Notes under the pieces: model-generated
Database searches by the model: none
What the model was told of the DNA's origin: nothing
The model's input: the letters and a program-made list of their open reading frames with translations, nothing else
Shown: piece by piece, positions 1 through 8,003 of the stretch
Layout of the letters: the number at the start of each line of letters is the position of its first letter
How positions within the stretch are numbered: position 1 is the stretch's first letter
From: LMUY01 sp964244585
Lineage (GTDB): Bacteria > Pseudomonadota > Alphaproteobacteria > Acetobacterales > Acetobacteraceae
Direction of reading: 5' to 3'
DNA length: 64,000 bases
NCBI GenBank assembly: GCA_964244585.1
Contig: CAXTJM010000004.1
Coordinates: forward strand, 1 to 64,000
Made by a program: the position numbers and the translations under genes

Positions 1-192
1 TTCCTCGGCGTCGGCCTGCCGGTCACCCGGCCCTCGCTCGGCCTGCTGATCGCCAACGGCTTCCAATTCCTCCTGAACGGCGACTACTGGATCAGCATCT
101 TCCCCGGAGTGGCCCTGCTTCTCCTGGTATTCTCGATCAACCTGGTCGGCGACCGCCTGCGCGAGATCCTGGACCCGCGGGGCAACCGGTGA
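1..192 (+). CDS. Peptide ABC transporter permease, C-terminal part (DppC-like)
   Basis: The window opens inside this gene; only the last 63 codons are present, ending at TGA 190-192. The visible part has one hydrophobic span followed by a short polar tail (GDRLREILDPR), which is the typical end of DppC/OppC-type permeases of the BPD_transp_1 family. Its stop overlaps the GTG start of the next gene by 4 bp, and two peptide-type ATPases follow, so it is the second permease of a five-part peptide/nickel/opine importer. The substrate cannot be told from this fragment. Confidence 0.8.
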   Translation, partial: FLGVGLPVTRPSLGLLIANGFQFLLNGDYWISIFPGVALLLLVFSINLVGDRLREILDPRGNR

Positions 193-1157
193 ACGTGCTT
201 GAGGTGGAGGGCCTGACGGTACGCTTTCCCACCGCCTCGGGGGAGCGTCCCGCCGTCGACGACGTGTCTTTCACCTTGCAACGCGGGCGGACGCTCGGTC
301 TCGTGGGGGAGAGCGGGTCCGGCAAGACCATGACCGGCTACGCCATCCTGCGGCTGGTGCCGCCCCCGGGCCGCATCGCGGCAGGGCGGGTGCGGCTGAA
401 CGGGCAGGAGGTGACCGGCTTGGCGGAGCGCGCCATGCGGCACCTGCGCGGCAACCGCATCGCCCTTATCATGCAGGACCCGATGGCGTGCCTGAACGAC
501 GTGCTGCGCGTCGGCACTCAGATGGTGGAAGCGGTGCAGGCCCATCGCCCTGTCCGCGCCGCCGCCGCCCGCGCCATGGCCCGCGACGCGCTGGGACGCA
601 TGGGCATCTCCCACCCGGAGGAGCGGCTCGACGCCTACCCGCACGAGTTCTCCGGCGGCATGCGCCAGCGCATCGCCATCGCGACCGCGCTGCTGAACCA
701 GCCGGACGTCATCATCGCCGACGAGCCGACCACGGCGCTCGACGTGACCATCCAGGCGCAAATCCTCTCGGAGGTTCAGCGGATCTGCGCCGCGGATGGC
801 ACGGCGATGCTGTGGATCACGCATGACCTGTCGGTTGTGGCGGGGCTGGCCGACGAGATCGCCGTCATGTACGCAGGCCGGATCGTGGAATCGGGGCCAT
901 CCGACGCGGTCATTGCCGCACCGCTGCATCCCTATGCCGAAGGTCTTCTGGCCTCCGTTCCCGCCCGCAACCAGCCGGGCACCGCTCTGCGGCAGATCCC
1001 CGGCACCATGCCTGGCCTGGCCAGCCTGCCGGATGGCTGCACGTTCCGCCCCCGCTGCGCGCGCTCCGATGCGGCCTGCTTGCCCATACCGGCTCTGGCG
1101 GAGGTGCAGCCCCGGCACCGGGTCCGCTGCGTGCATCCCCTACGGCCCGGCGCATGA
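189..1157 (+). CDS. Peptide-type ABC transporter ATPase, DppD-like
   Basis: A 322-residue cytoplasmic ATPase that would power the permease encoded just upstream. Walker A is GESGSGKT at residues 40-47, the signature is FSGGMRQR, and Walker B is VIIADEPTTALD. After the nucleotide-binding domain comes the oligopeptide-type C-terminal extension with HPY and a cysteine-rich CxFRPRCxxxxxxC stretch, which separates this family from other ABC ATPases. The GTG start lies in a 4-bp overlap with the preceding stop, and the stop overlaps the next ATG, so the three genes are translationally coupled. The substrate class (dipeptide, opine, nickel or glutathione) is not determined by the sequence. Confidence 0.9.
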   Translation: MNVLEVEGLTVRFPTASGERPAVDDVSFTLQRGRTLGLVGESGSGKTMTGYAILRLVPPPGRIAAGRVRLNGQEVTGLAERAMRHLRGNRIALIMQDPMACLNDVLRVGTQMVEAVQAHRPVRAAAARAMARDALGRMGISHPEERLDAYPHEFSGGMRQRIAIATALLNQPDVIIADEPTTALDVTIQAQILSEVQRICAADGTAMLWITHDLSVVAGLADEIAVMYAGRIVESGPSDAVIAAPLHPYAEGLLASVPARNQPGTALRQIPGTMPGLASLPDGCTFRPRCARSDAACLPIPALAEVQPRHRVRCVHPLRPGA

Positions 1158-2161
1158 CCGCGCTGCTCGAGGCACGCGGCCTGTCGCGGCGCTTCGGCGG
1201 GTCGCCGCCCGGGCTGCTGGCGCGGTTGCGGGGGGTGCGGCCCGCCGCCGTCCACGCGGTGGAGGGCGTCGACCTCACGGTGGCGCCGCAGGAGGCCTTG
1301 GGCCTGGTCGGGGAGAGCGGCTGCGGCAAGAGCACGCTGGGCCGGATGCTCGCCGGCATCCTGCCACCCTCCGCCGGGGAGGTCCGGTGGGCGGGCCAGC
1401 CCGTCGCCGGGTTGCGAGGGCAGGACGCACGCGCCTGGACCTTGGGCGTGCAGATGGTCTTCCAGGACCCGCAAGCCTCGCTCAACCCGCGCCGTCGGGT
1501 GGTGGACCTGGTCGGCGAGGCGCCGCTGGTCCACGGCATCACGTCACGCGCAGGCCTGCGAAGCTACGTCGCCGGCCTGCTGGCCGAGGTGGGGCTCGAC
1601 GCGTCGGCGCTGGACCGCCTGCCGCACGAATTCAGCGGCGGGCAACGGCAGCGGATCGGCATCGCCCGCGCCTTGGCCGTCAAGCCCGCCGCCCTGGTGT
1701 GCGACGAAGCCGTCAGCGCGCTGGACGTCTCGGTGCAGGCCCAGGTCATCAACCTGCTGGCCACGTTGCGCGCCCAGCGCAGCCTGGCGCTGCTGTTCAT
1801 CGGCCACGATCTGTCCGTGGTGCGGCACCTGTCGGACCGGGTCGCTGTGATGTACCTGGGCCGCATCGTGGAGCAGGCGAGTGCCGCGGCGTTGTTCCGC
1901 TCGCCCGCCCATCCCTACACCCAGGCGCTGCTCGCCCAAATGCCGCGGCTGGAAACCGGGCGCAAGCAGTTCGCCGCTCTGCCGGGTGAACTGCCCTCGC
2001 CGCTGCACCCGCCGGCGGGGTGCGCCTTTCACCCACGCTGTCCGCACAGCTTCGACCGCTGCCGCGTGGAACGCCCGGTGTTGCGCAACGTCGCGCCCGG
2101 CCAGCACGCCGCCTGCCACCTCCACGACGCCGGCCAGCGCGAGATCGCTTCTTCTATCTGA
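1154..2161 (+). CDS. Peptide-type ABC transporter ATPase, DppF-like
   Basis: Second ATPase of the importer, 335 residues. Walker A GESGCGKST lies near residues 53-61, then the Q-loop FQDPQASLNPRRR, the signature FSGGQRQRIGIA and the Walker B region VCDEAVSALDVS. The C-terminal oligo-HPY extension with HPYTQALL and a Cys cluster is present. DppD and DppF proteins work as a heterodimer, which fits the tandem pair here. It starts in an ATGA overlap and is the last gene of the operon; a hairpin follows directly. No binding-protein gene is visible downstream, so it presumably lies upstream of the window. Confidence 0.9.
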   Translation: MTALLEARGLSRRFGGSPPGLLARLRGVRPAAVHAVEGVDLTVAPQEALGLVGESGCGKSTLGRMLAGILPPSAGEVRWAGQPVAGLRGQDARAWTLGVQMVFQDPQASLNPRRRVVDLVGEAPLVHGITSRAGLRSYVAGLLAEVGLDASALDRLPHEFSGGQRQRIGIARALAVKPAALVCDEAVSALDVSVQAQVINLLATLRAQRSLALLFIGHDLSVVRHLSDRVAVMYLGRIVEQASAAALFRSPAHPYTQALLAQMPRLETGRKQFAALPGELPSPLHPPAGCAFHPRCPHSFDRCRVERPVLRNVAPGQHAACHLHDAGQREIASSI

Positions 2162-2177
2162 CGCGATCACGCTTCAG
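2143..2177. repeat. Palindromic intergenic repeat, copy 1
   Basis: GATCGC (2143-2148) and GCGATC (2163-2168) form an inverted repeat around TTCTTCTATCTGAC, and ACGCTTCAG follows. The same arrangement recurs with about 30 of 35 bases matching at 47211-47243. The first arm lies inside the last codons of the DppF-like gene. It looks like a dispersed REP-like element. Confidence 0.55.
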
Positions 2178-2193
2178 CCCTCGCTTGCGAGGG
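2178..2193. terminator. Hairpin between convergent genes
   Basis: CCCTCGC and GCGAGGG form a perfect 7-bp stem with a 2-base loop, between the end of the peptide ABC operon (+) and the end of the chemoreceptor gene (-). The position suggests a bidirectional terminator. There is no T-run, so the function is inferred from structure and place only. Confidence 0.5.
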
Positions 2194-2204
2194 CGATCGA
2201 CGCG

Positions 2205-4172
2205 TCAGAACTCCTCCCACTCGGCTTCAGCCGGTGACTTCAGGGCCAAGTTACCGATGGTGCCGCCCATCTTACGACGTCCGCTTGCTGGGACGGCCGC
2301 TTTTTTCGGCCGCGGCTTCGGCGGCAGCGCGGCCTGGTCGACGCGCTCGGCGGCCCTGTCGTCGGGACCGTCCCCTGCTTCCGCCACCCGGAAACGATCG
2401 ATCAAGGACGACAGCTCTTCGGCCTCGCGGGCCAGCGAATGGCTTGCCGCCGTGGTTTGCTCGACCATCGCGGCATTCTGCTGCGTCACCTGGTCCATTT
2501 GGTTCACCGCGATGTTGACCTGCGCAAGCCCGGACGCCTGCTCTGCCGCGGAGGAGGCTATTTCAGTGACCACGCCATTCAAGTCGGTGACTTGGGTCAT
2601 GATCCGGCCCAATGCCCGGCCGGTCTCGCCGACAAGCTTCACGCCCGAGGCGACGTGCCCGGTGGAGAGCGCAATCAGACCCTTGATTTCCTTCGCCGCC
2701 GCGGCGCTGCGCTGCGCCAGGCCGCGAACCTCGCTTGCCACCACGGCAAAGCCCCGCCCGGCATCTCCTGCGCGGGCTGCCTCCACACCGGCGTTGAGCG
2801 CCAGCAGGTTCGTCTGGAACGCGATCTCATCGATCACGCCGATGATCTGCCCGATATGGCTCGACGACTGCTCTATGGCGCCCATCGCCTGGACCGCTTC
2901 CTGCACGACATCGCCGGAGGTCTCTGCCTCGCTCTTGGCGGCAGCGACAACGCTTTGCGCATGGCGAGTACCGTCCGCAGTCTTGCGGACCGTTGCAGTG
3001 ATCTCGTCCAGGGCCGCTGCCGTCTCTTCCAGGCTTGCGGCTTGCTGCTCCGTCCGGCGTGACAGGTCATCCGAGGCAGAGGTGATCTCGCCCGAGCCGG
3101 AATGAATGCTCTGGGTATTCGCCGCGATCGTCTGGAACGTCCCCTGAAGCTTGCCGACGGCGACATTGAAGTCGTTGCGAAGCTTCTCGTACTCGGGCGA
3201 AAATCCATCCGCCAGACGGAAGGTCAGGTCGCCATCCGACAGCTTCTCCAGCCCGGACGCGAGGGCTTCGACCACCGCTGCCTGGTCCCTGGCCGCCACA
3301 GCCCGGTCCTGCTCACGCGCCACCCGCTCGGCGTCCATGCGGCCGGATGCGGCACGGACTTCGTCTTCCAGTCCCTGCTTGTCGATCGCCGCCTGCCGAA
3401 ACGTCCCGAGCGCTGCGGCCATGTGGCCGATCTCGTCGCGCCGCGCGCTGCTGGGAACCTCGGCATCAAGGTCCCCGCGCGCCAGGCAGCGCATGGTGTC
3501 GGCCAAGGATCCCAGCAGCGCCCTCAACCCGCGGCGCATGAAGTAGACGACGGCGAGATACGTCAGGAAGAGCGGGACGAAAATCTCCATGAGCTGAACG
3601 ACGCCGTGGATGAGCGTTGCATCGAGGTCGTCAGCGAAATCCCCCACCGACACGTCCCACTGCCATTCCGGGATCCCGATCGTATAGGCAATCTTGAGCT
3701 TGGGTGTGGTCTCGCCGATTTTGGTCCAAAGGAAATCGACAAACCCCGGCGTGCCCGACTTCGCGGTGTCGATCTGCTCTCGGACGAAGTAGTGGCCCCG
3801 TGTGTCTTTCAGGCCGCCGATGTTCTTTCCGATGAGGTCTTTGTTGGCGTTGGACAAGGCCGTTCCGTCGAAGTTGACGACTGCAACGTAATTGACCCCT
3901 TGGAAGCGGATTGCACCGACAGCTTCGACTGCCTGCCTCTGGGCATCCTGCCTCGCCATTTCACCACTTTGTTCACGTTGAACGAAGTGGCGGATGATGG
4001 AGGCGCCCTCTTCCGCTTCGTGCTGGATCTCGCCGCGCTTGGCATCGAAGGCAAGGTCACGGCTGCGTGTCAGGCAGAGACCAATGGCCGTGATTGTCAG
4101 CGCCACGCCGAAGAGTGCCAACACTACGAATTGGCGAGTGACAGGCATTCTGGAAATCATTTGCGCCCTCAA
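2205..4172 (-). CDS. Methyl-accepting chemotaxis protein with Cache sensor and CheR-tether pentapeptide
   Basis: A 655-residue chemoreceptor. A first membrane helix spans about residues 12-33, a periplasmic Cache-type (sCache_2-like) sensor runs to about 190, and a second helix ends near 213. Two HAMP-like units follow (about 213-265 and 295-345), then the MCP signalling domain with the hairpin tip EIAFQTNLLALNAGVEAARAG. The last five residues are EWEEF and fit the xWxxF tether that recruits CheR/CheB in high-abundance receptors. The predicted ligand is a small organic acid, as for many sCache_2 sensors, but this is inference. It stands alone with no che genes nearby. An alternative start is the ATG five codons downstream. 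Confidence 0.92.
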   Translation of the reverse strand: MRAQMISRMPVTRQFVVLALFGVALTITAIGLCLTRSRDLAFDAKRGEIQHEAEEGASIIRHFVQREQSGEMARQDAQRQAVEAVGAIRFQGVNYVAVVNFDGTALSNANKDLIGKNIGGLKDTRGHYFVREQIDTAKSGTPGFVDFLWTKIGETTPKLKIAYTIGIPEWQWDVSVGDFADDLDATLIHGVVQLMEIFVPLFLTYLAVVYFMRRGLRALLGSLADTMRCLARGDLDAEVPSSARRDEIGHMAAALGTFRQAAIDKQGLEDEVRAASGRMDAERVAREQDRAVAARDQAAVVEALASGLEKLSDGDLTFRLADGFSPEYEKLRNDFNVAVGKLQGTFQTIAANTQSIHSGSGEITSASDDLSRRTEQQAASLEETAAALDEITATVRKTADGTRHAQSVVAAAKSEAETSGDVVQEAVQAMGAIEQSSSHIGQIIGVIDEIAFQTNLLALNAGVEAARAGDAGRGFAVVASEVRGLAQRSAAAAKEIKGLIALSTGHVASGVKLVGETGRALGRIMTQVTDLNGVVTEIASSAAEQASGLAQVNIAVNQMDQVTQQNAAMVEQTTAASHSLAREAEELSSLIDRFRVAEAGDGPDDRAAERVDQAALPPKPRPKKAAVPASGRRKMGGTIGNLALKSPAEAEWEEF

Positions 4173-4481
4173 CAGTCAACCGTTTCAAAGTGACTTATGG
4201 GCGTTAAAATTAGGTAATCGGACACGAAGTACATCGTCCGGTTACAATCTACGACACCCTTCCACCAACCGTCGATCGGCCAAGGTCGGCAGCCTTGGTC
4301 AAGCGGGACCTGGCGGCGCCGGACGCCGTGCGGCTGATCCCGACCTTTCCCGTATCGATGCCAAAGACCGCACCGGACGGAAATGTATTTACGTGGTCGG
4401 GAGCTGGCGTCATACCCTCATCTGCGACTGACCAGCCAATGCACCGGATCATTGTCCGGCACTCTGTCGATCGGAAACAAC
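4173..4481. other. Intergenic region between divergent genes, no feature recognised
   Basis: About 310 bp between the starts of the divergent chemoreceptor and cytochrome b561 genes. It must hold both promoters, but I cannot point to convincing -35/-10 pairs or a known operator. Local AT content is higher around 4180-4250. Short open frames on both strands have no recognisable protein similarity. Confidence 0.5.
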
Positions 4482-5057
4482 ATGAGTGTCACCGCACGAG
4501 AGAGTCCGGCGGCCACTATGCCACGGCGATACACGGCGACGGCTCAGGCCCTGCACTGGGTCGTTGCGGCGCTGATGTTCACGGTCATCCCGTTGGCCTG
4601 GGTCATGGTCAACATGGCGAGGACCGCGCCGTCGCGCGAATGGATCTACACGCTGCACAAATCGGTCGGGCTCACGATCCTCCTGCTCGTGGCCGTCCGC
4701 CTCGTGTGGCGCAGTATCCATCCGGCGCCGCCGCTGCCGGGCAGGATGGCAGGATGGGAGCGTGGGATGGCCACTGCGTCCCATTGGCTTCTGTACCTGA
4801 TCTTGGTTGGCATGCCGGTCAGCGGCTACGTCCTGTCAGCGACGGGCGCCGCAGGCGTCCCCTATTTCGATCTGTTCACGCTGCCGAGCTTGCCGAAGAA
4901 CCAGGCGGTCAACGACGCCGCCCGGTGGGTGCATGCCGCAGTCGGTCAATGGCTGGTTTACGTCTTGATCGTGCTCCACGTCATCGCGACGGCCTGGCAT
5001 GCGGCCATCCGGCGAGACGGCGTGCTCGACCGTATGCTACCCGAACAACACCCCTAG
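4482..5057 (+). CDS. Cytochrome b561 family membrane protein
   Basis: A 191-residue, four-helix inner-membrane dihaem cytochrome b that would pass electrons between the quinone pool and a periplasmic or exported partner. Conserved histidines are visible in the expected helices: ALHWVV near the N-terminus, YTLHKSVG, WVHAAVGQ and VLHVIATAWH. The ATG at 4482 is chosen because the homologous region begins right after it; an upstream in-frame extension to 4383 has no family-like sequence. No partner gene such as a YceI-type protein or oxidase is adjacent, so the electron donor and acceptor are unknown. Confidence 0.87.
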   Translation: MSVTARESPAATMPRRYTATAQALHWVVAALMFTVIPLAWVMVNMARTAPSREWIYTLHKSVGLTILLLVAVRLVWRSIHPAPPLPGRMAGWERGMATASHWLLYLILVGMPVSGYVLSATGAAGVPYFDLFTLPSLPKNQAVNDAARWVHAAVGQWLVYVLIVLHVIATAWHAAIRRDGVLDRMLPEQHP

Positions 5058-5180
5058 GAGGGACCCGAGTCGTCTCTGCCGGGTCGGTCGCGTCCGATCC
5101 GTCCAGCGCGTCCGCCATGTCGGTGAAGACCGTGCCATTGAGCGGCACCCATGGCGCCACCTATGTCGCCCGGCAGGCTG

Positions 5181-6077
5181 TCATCCCCTGCCGTTCAGCT
5201 GGTGATAGGTGCGGATCAACTGGCTGTCATCCGCCTTGCCATGCCCCTGTCCCGAGGCAGCAAGGAACAACTGGTATGCCAGCGCCGCCAGCGGCAGGGC
5301 GGCCTTGGTGTCGCGGCCGGCTTCCATGACGATGCCAAGATCCTTGACGAAGATGTCCACCGCACTGCTCACCACAGGGTCGGCTTGCAACATGCGCGGT
5401 CCGCGATCCTTCAGCATCCAGCTGGACGCGGCCGAGCCGCTGACGATGTCCAGCATGACCGCCGGGTCGATGCCGACCTTGTCGGCTAGGGCGAGCGCCT
5501 CGGCGGCAACGGCGATATGTACGCCGCATAGCAGCTGGTTGACGGTCTTGACCACCGCACCCTGCCCCGGCTTGTCGCCGACATGCACGACTTTGCCGCC
5601 CAGCGCCTCCAGCACGGGCCACACAGCGCCCAGCTGGTCGGCCGGCGCCGCGGCCATGATCGTCAATGAGGCGGCGGCGGCGCCGGCGACGCCGCCCGAC
5701 ACCGGCGCGTCGACCAGATGCAGGCCGGTTGCAGCCAGGCTGGCCGCCATCTCCTCCACCGCCCGCGGCGGACAGGTCGCCATCAGCAGCACCGTGCCGC
5801 CTTCCGCCAGCGCCGCCGCTGCCCCCGCGTCGAACAGCACGGAGCGGGCTTGGTCGGCATTGACCACCATCAGGATCAGCACGCCGGCCGCGCTCGCCGC
5901 GGCGGCGGCGGACCCGGCCGCGACCCCACCGGCATCGGCCAAAGCCGTGAGCGCCGCCGAACTCAGGTCGTAGCCCTGCACCCGGTATCCCGCCTTCAGC
6001 AGGTTCAGCGCCATCGGCAGGCCCATGGCGCCCAGGCCGACGAAGCCGACCGTGCCAGCCTGATTGCCCGCGCTCAT
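5181..6077 (-). CDS. 3-hydroxyisobutyrate/tartronate semialdehyde dehydrogenase family protein
   Basis: A 298-residue NAD(P)-dependent beta-hydroxyacid dehydrogenase. The N-terminal Rossmann motif is GFVGLGAMGLPMA, the family substrate motif DAPVSGG follows near residue 120, and the catalytic lysine is in the GxxxKxxxN helix (GQGAVVKTVNQ). It interconverts a 2-hydroxymethyl acid and its semialdehyde; candidate substrates are 3-hydroxyisobutyrate and tartronate semialdehyde, and the sequence does not decide. The ATG at 6077 sits in an ATGA overlap with the stop of an SDR remnant, and the Rossmann fold begins directly after it. A TTG at 6122 in the same frame is less likely. Confidence 0.85.
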   Translation of the reverse strand: MSAGNQAGTVGFVGLGAMGLPMALNLLKAGYRVQGYDLSSAALTALADAGGVAAGSAAAAASAAGVLILMVVNADQARSVLFDAGAAAALAEGGTVLLMATCPPRAVEEMAASLAATGLHLVDAPVSGGVAGAAAASLTIMAAAPADQLGAVWPVLEALGGKVVHVGDKPGQGAVVKTVNQLLCGVHIAVAAEALALADKVGIDPAVMLDIVSGSAASSWMLKDRGPRMLQADPVVSSAVDIFVKDLGIVMEAGRDTKAALPLAALAYQLFLAASGQGHGKADDSQLIRTYHQLNGRG

Positions 6078-6229
6078 TGCGACAGCCGGTGCTTGATCGA
6101 TCGCTCGACGGTCGAACCCCAAGACGCCGGAGGAGGCGCCAAGCCGGCGAACAGGCGCGCCGTGCCCCTGCCGATGCCCCGCTTGCTCGCAGCCCCGGAA
6201 ATGACGACGGTCTTACCAGTCAGCAGCAC
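6074..6229 (-). pseudogene. Short-chain dehydrogenase remnant (N-terminus only)
   Basis: This 51-codon open frame begins GTG and reads LLTGKTVVISGAASKRGIG, then GRGTARLFAGL. This is the start of a classical SDR: first beta strand, glycine-rich cofactor loop and first helix. Similarity then stops abruptly and about 20 unrelated codons lead to a TGA that overlaps the ATG of the hydroxyacid dehydrogenase. I read it as a deletion remnant of an SDR gene once coupled to that dehydrogenase. Confidence 0.55.
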
Positions 6230-6339
6230 CTTGGTTCACTCCCACAACGGCCCACTCTGCCGGGAGCGGCGTCGACCTGGCAAACGCGAAGGTTGCGTCG
6301 CTCGATAACTCGAACCAGCTGTCGTGTACCGCACGAAGT

Positions 6340-6410
6340 CCATTGTCCTCTCTGCGCGTGTTCGAGGCCGCCGCCCACGTGGTCGTTCAAGCTCGCCGGC
6401 ATCGACCTGT
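6340..6410 (+). pseudogene. Possible LysR-type regulator remnant
   Basis: One frame reads PLSSLRVFEAAAH and an adjacent frame continues SFKLAG. This resembles the start of a GcvA-like LysR helix-turn-helix (LxxLRxFEAAARHxSFxxAA) broken by a frameshift. Nothing regulator-like follows. The match is short, so it may be chance. Confidence 0.3.
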
Positions 6411-6516
6411 CCCTGCCCCGAGCGCCGTCAGTCATGACACTCGCAAGCTGGAGCGGGCGCCAGCGTGACCGGCCTGGGTCCCCGGTCTGGCGGATGATCA
6501 CCTTCGCCGCTGATTG

Positions 6517-6554
6517 TTGCAATGCAGCATGAGGCGTTTTACGCTGCATCGCAG
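6517..6554. promoter_or_regulatory. TGC-rich palindromic motif, PhaR-like operator candidate
   Basis: TTGCAATGCAGCAT (6517-6530) is followed by CTGC-ATC-GCAG (6544-6554), a perfect CTGC-N3-GCAG palindrome. TGC-rich sites of this type are bound by PhaR, the repressor of polyhydroxyalkanoate granule genes, in several alphaproteobacteria. The site lies 17 bp before the small gene at 6571. A near-identical 14-mer recurs at 59930-59943. Confidence 0.4.
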
Positions 6555-6570
6555 CATATTTGGAGCGATC

Positions 6571-6729
6571 ATGTATCACGGCGAAGTCACTGTCTTGAAC
6601 CAAGCCCGCCAGCTGCAAGCCGAGGCGAGCGGTCGTATGATCACCGCGATGCTTCGTGGCTTCGCGACGCTGCTCCACCGCCTCGTCCATACCGGCGCCG
6701 CGACCCCGGCCGGCGGCTTCGGCCGCTGA
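6571..6729 (+). CDS. Small hypothetical protein (52 aa)
   Basis: A short open frame with an RBS-like GGAG 6 bp before its ATG and a TGC-rich palindrome just upstream. The product has an amphipathic N-terminal helix (LNQARQLQAEASGRM) followed by MLRGFATLLHRLV. The AR-x-L-x-AEA pattern resembles very short alphaproteobacterial proteins of the RSP_7527 type, from memory only. The upstream motif would fit a small granule-associated (phasin-like) protein. No function is assigned, and it could be non-coding. Confidence 0.4.
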   Translation: MYHGEVTVLNQARQLQAEASGRMITAMLRGFATLLHRLVHTGAATPAGGFGR

Positions 6730-6814
6730 ACAGCCCTCTCTCGGTTTCCGCGCCGACTCCGCGGTGTGTAGACGAGTCCGTGTGCCTAAATAGGCCGTCG
6801 GCACCTCGTCACTC

Positions 6815-7984
6815 TCAGCCGTGCAGCGTGACCGGTTCCGAGCTGTAACGCCGGGATTGAAACCGGTCGATCGCGAACGCTTCGATCGGCAGCCCTGGCG
6901 ACTTGCCCTGCACCAGGCGGGAGACGATGTGCCCGGTGACCGGGCCCAGGCAGAAGCCGTGTCCGGAGAAGCCCATCGCCAGCGTCACGCCGCCGATGCC
7001 CGGCACCGCGTCGATCACCGGCAGCGCATCAGGCGTCATGTCCAGCAGCCCCGCCCAGCTCTCCTCGATTTGGGCCGTGCGAAAGGCGGGAACGACCTCC
7101 CCGAACAACCGCACCACGTCGCCGATCCCGCCCGCGCTGGGATAGACGTGCGGCGTGGCCCCGTGTTCGCCGAGCTTCTCCGCCATACGGCCATGCCAAT
7201 CCTGCAAGCCGCTGGTGACGCGGAAGCGTCCGTTGAACTCCTGCCGGCCGGCGCAATCCGCGTTGGCCACGCCGATTACCTGCTGCAGCATTGCCGGCAG
7301 CGGTTCGGAGCGCAGCACCGTCACCATCGGCACCTGCAGCGGGATTTCGATGCCCAGCGGCCTCAGCAGCTCGTTGCCGAAGATGCCGGCGGCGATCACC
7401 ACCCGGCCAGTGGAGATGCGGCCCTTGTCCGTCACCACGGCGCGGACGGCGCCGTCCGCACCCTCCAGGCCCAGCACGCGCTCCCCCCATCTTGTCTGCA
7501 CGCCCAACCGCTCCGCGGCGCGCACGAAGGACAGCACGGTGGAGCGGGGATCGGCGCTGCCGTCGGTGCCGCAGAACGAAGCGCAGAGCACCGCCTCCGA
7601 GATCGCAGGGGCAGCGGCGCGTACGTCGGCGTTGTCGGGCAGCAGGGTGATGTCCAGCCCGGTGGCCGCCTGCTCCGCCACCAGGGTGCGGATCACCTCA
7701 GCCTCGGCCGGGGTACGGGCGCAGCGCAGATTGCCGCCGCGACGGTACTCGGTCGGACCGTCCAGCTCGTCGGCCAGGGTCGCCCAGATCTCCACCGCCG
7801 CCTTGGCCAGCGGCAGCTCCGCCGGGTGGCGTCCGGACTGGCGCACGCCGGCCAGCGTCCAGCCGGATGCCATGGAGGCCGGGCCGAACCGGTCCAACAG
7901 CACCACGTCCAGCCCGTCCCGGGCCAGGTAGTATGCCGCAGCGCTGCCGCTGATGCCCGCGCCGACCACCACGACGTCCGCCAT
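6815..7984 (-). CDS. FAD-dependent amino-acid/amine oxidoreductase (DAO family), first copy
   Basis: A 389-residue flavoprotein with the dinucleotide-binding motif VVVGAGISGSAAAYYLARDG at the N-terminus and the C-terminal DAO signature MGFSGHGFCLGPVTG. The family covers glycine oxidase, sarcosine oxidase and opine or D-amino-acid oxidases or dehydrogenases, which oxidise C-N bonds. It is the last gene of the leftward operon, 19 bp after the DppF-like gene. A close relative at 13329-14480 shares the strings SGWTLAGVRQSGRHPAELPLA and EELDGPT/DELDGPT. The ATG at 7984 is chosen because the FAD motif follows directly. Which amine it oxidises cannot be told. Confidence 0.87.
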   Translation of the reverse strand: MADVVVVGAGISGSAAAYYLARDGLDVVLLDRFGPASMASGWTLAGVRQSGRHPAELPLAKAAVEIWATLADELDGPTEYRRGGNLRCARTPAEAEVIRTLVAEQAATGLDITLLPDNADVRAAAPAISEAVLCASFCGTDGSADPRSTVLSFVRAAERLGVQTRWGERVLGLEGADGAVRAVVTDKGRISTGRVVIAAGIFGNELLRPLGIEIPLQVPMVTVLRSEPLPAMLQQVIGVANADCAGRQEFNGRFRVTSGLQDWHGRMAEKLGEHGATPHVYPSAGGIGDVVRLFGEVVPAFRTAQIEESWAGLLDMTPDALPVIDAVPGIGGVTLAMGFSGHGFCLGPVTGHIVSRLVQGKSPGLPIEAFAIDRFQSRRYSSEPVTLHG

Positions 7985-8003
7985 GCCGACTCCTCGTGCT
8001 ATT

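Noticed and set aside
4249..4452. Minus-strand frame in the chemoreceptor-cytochrome spacer with FGIDTGK, reminiscent of the start of an IS110 transposase
   Set aside because: Only a few residues match and nothing transposase-like follows; most likely chance.
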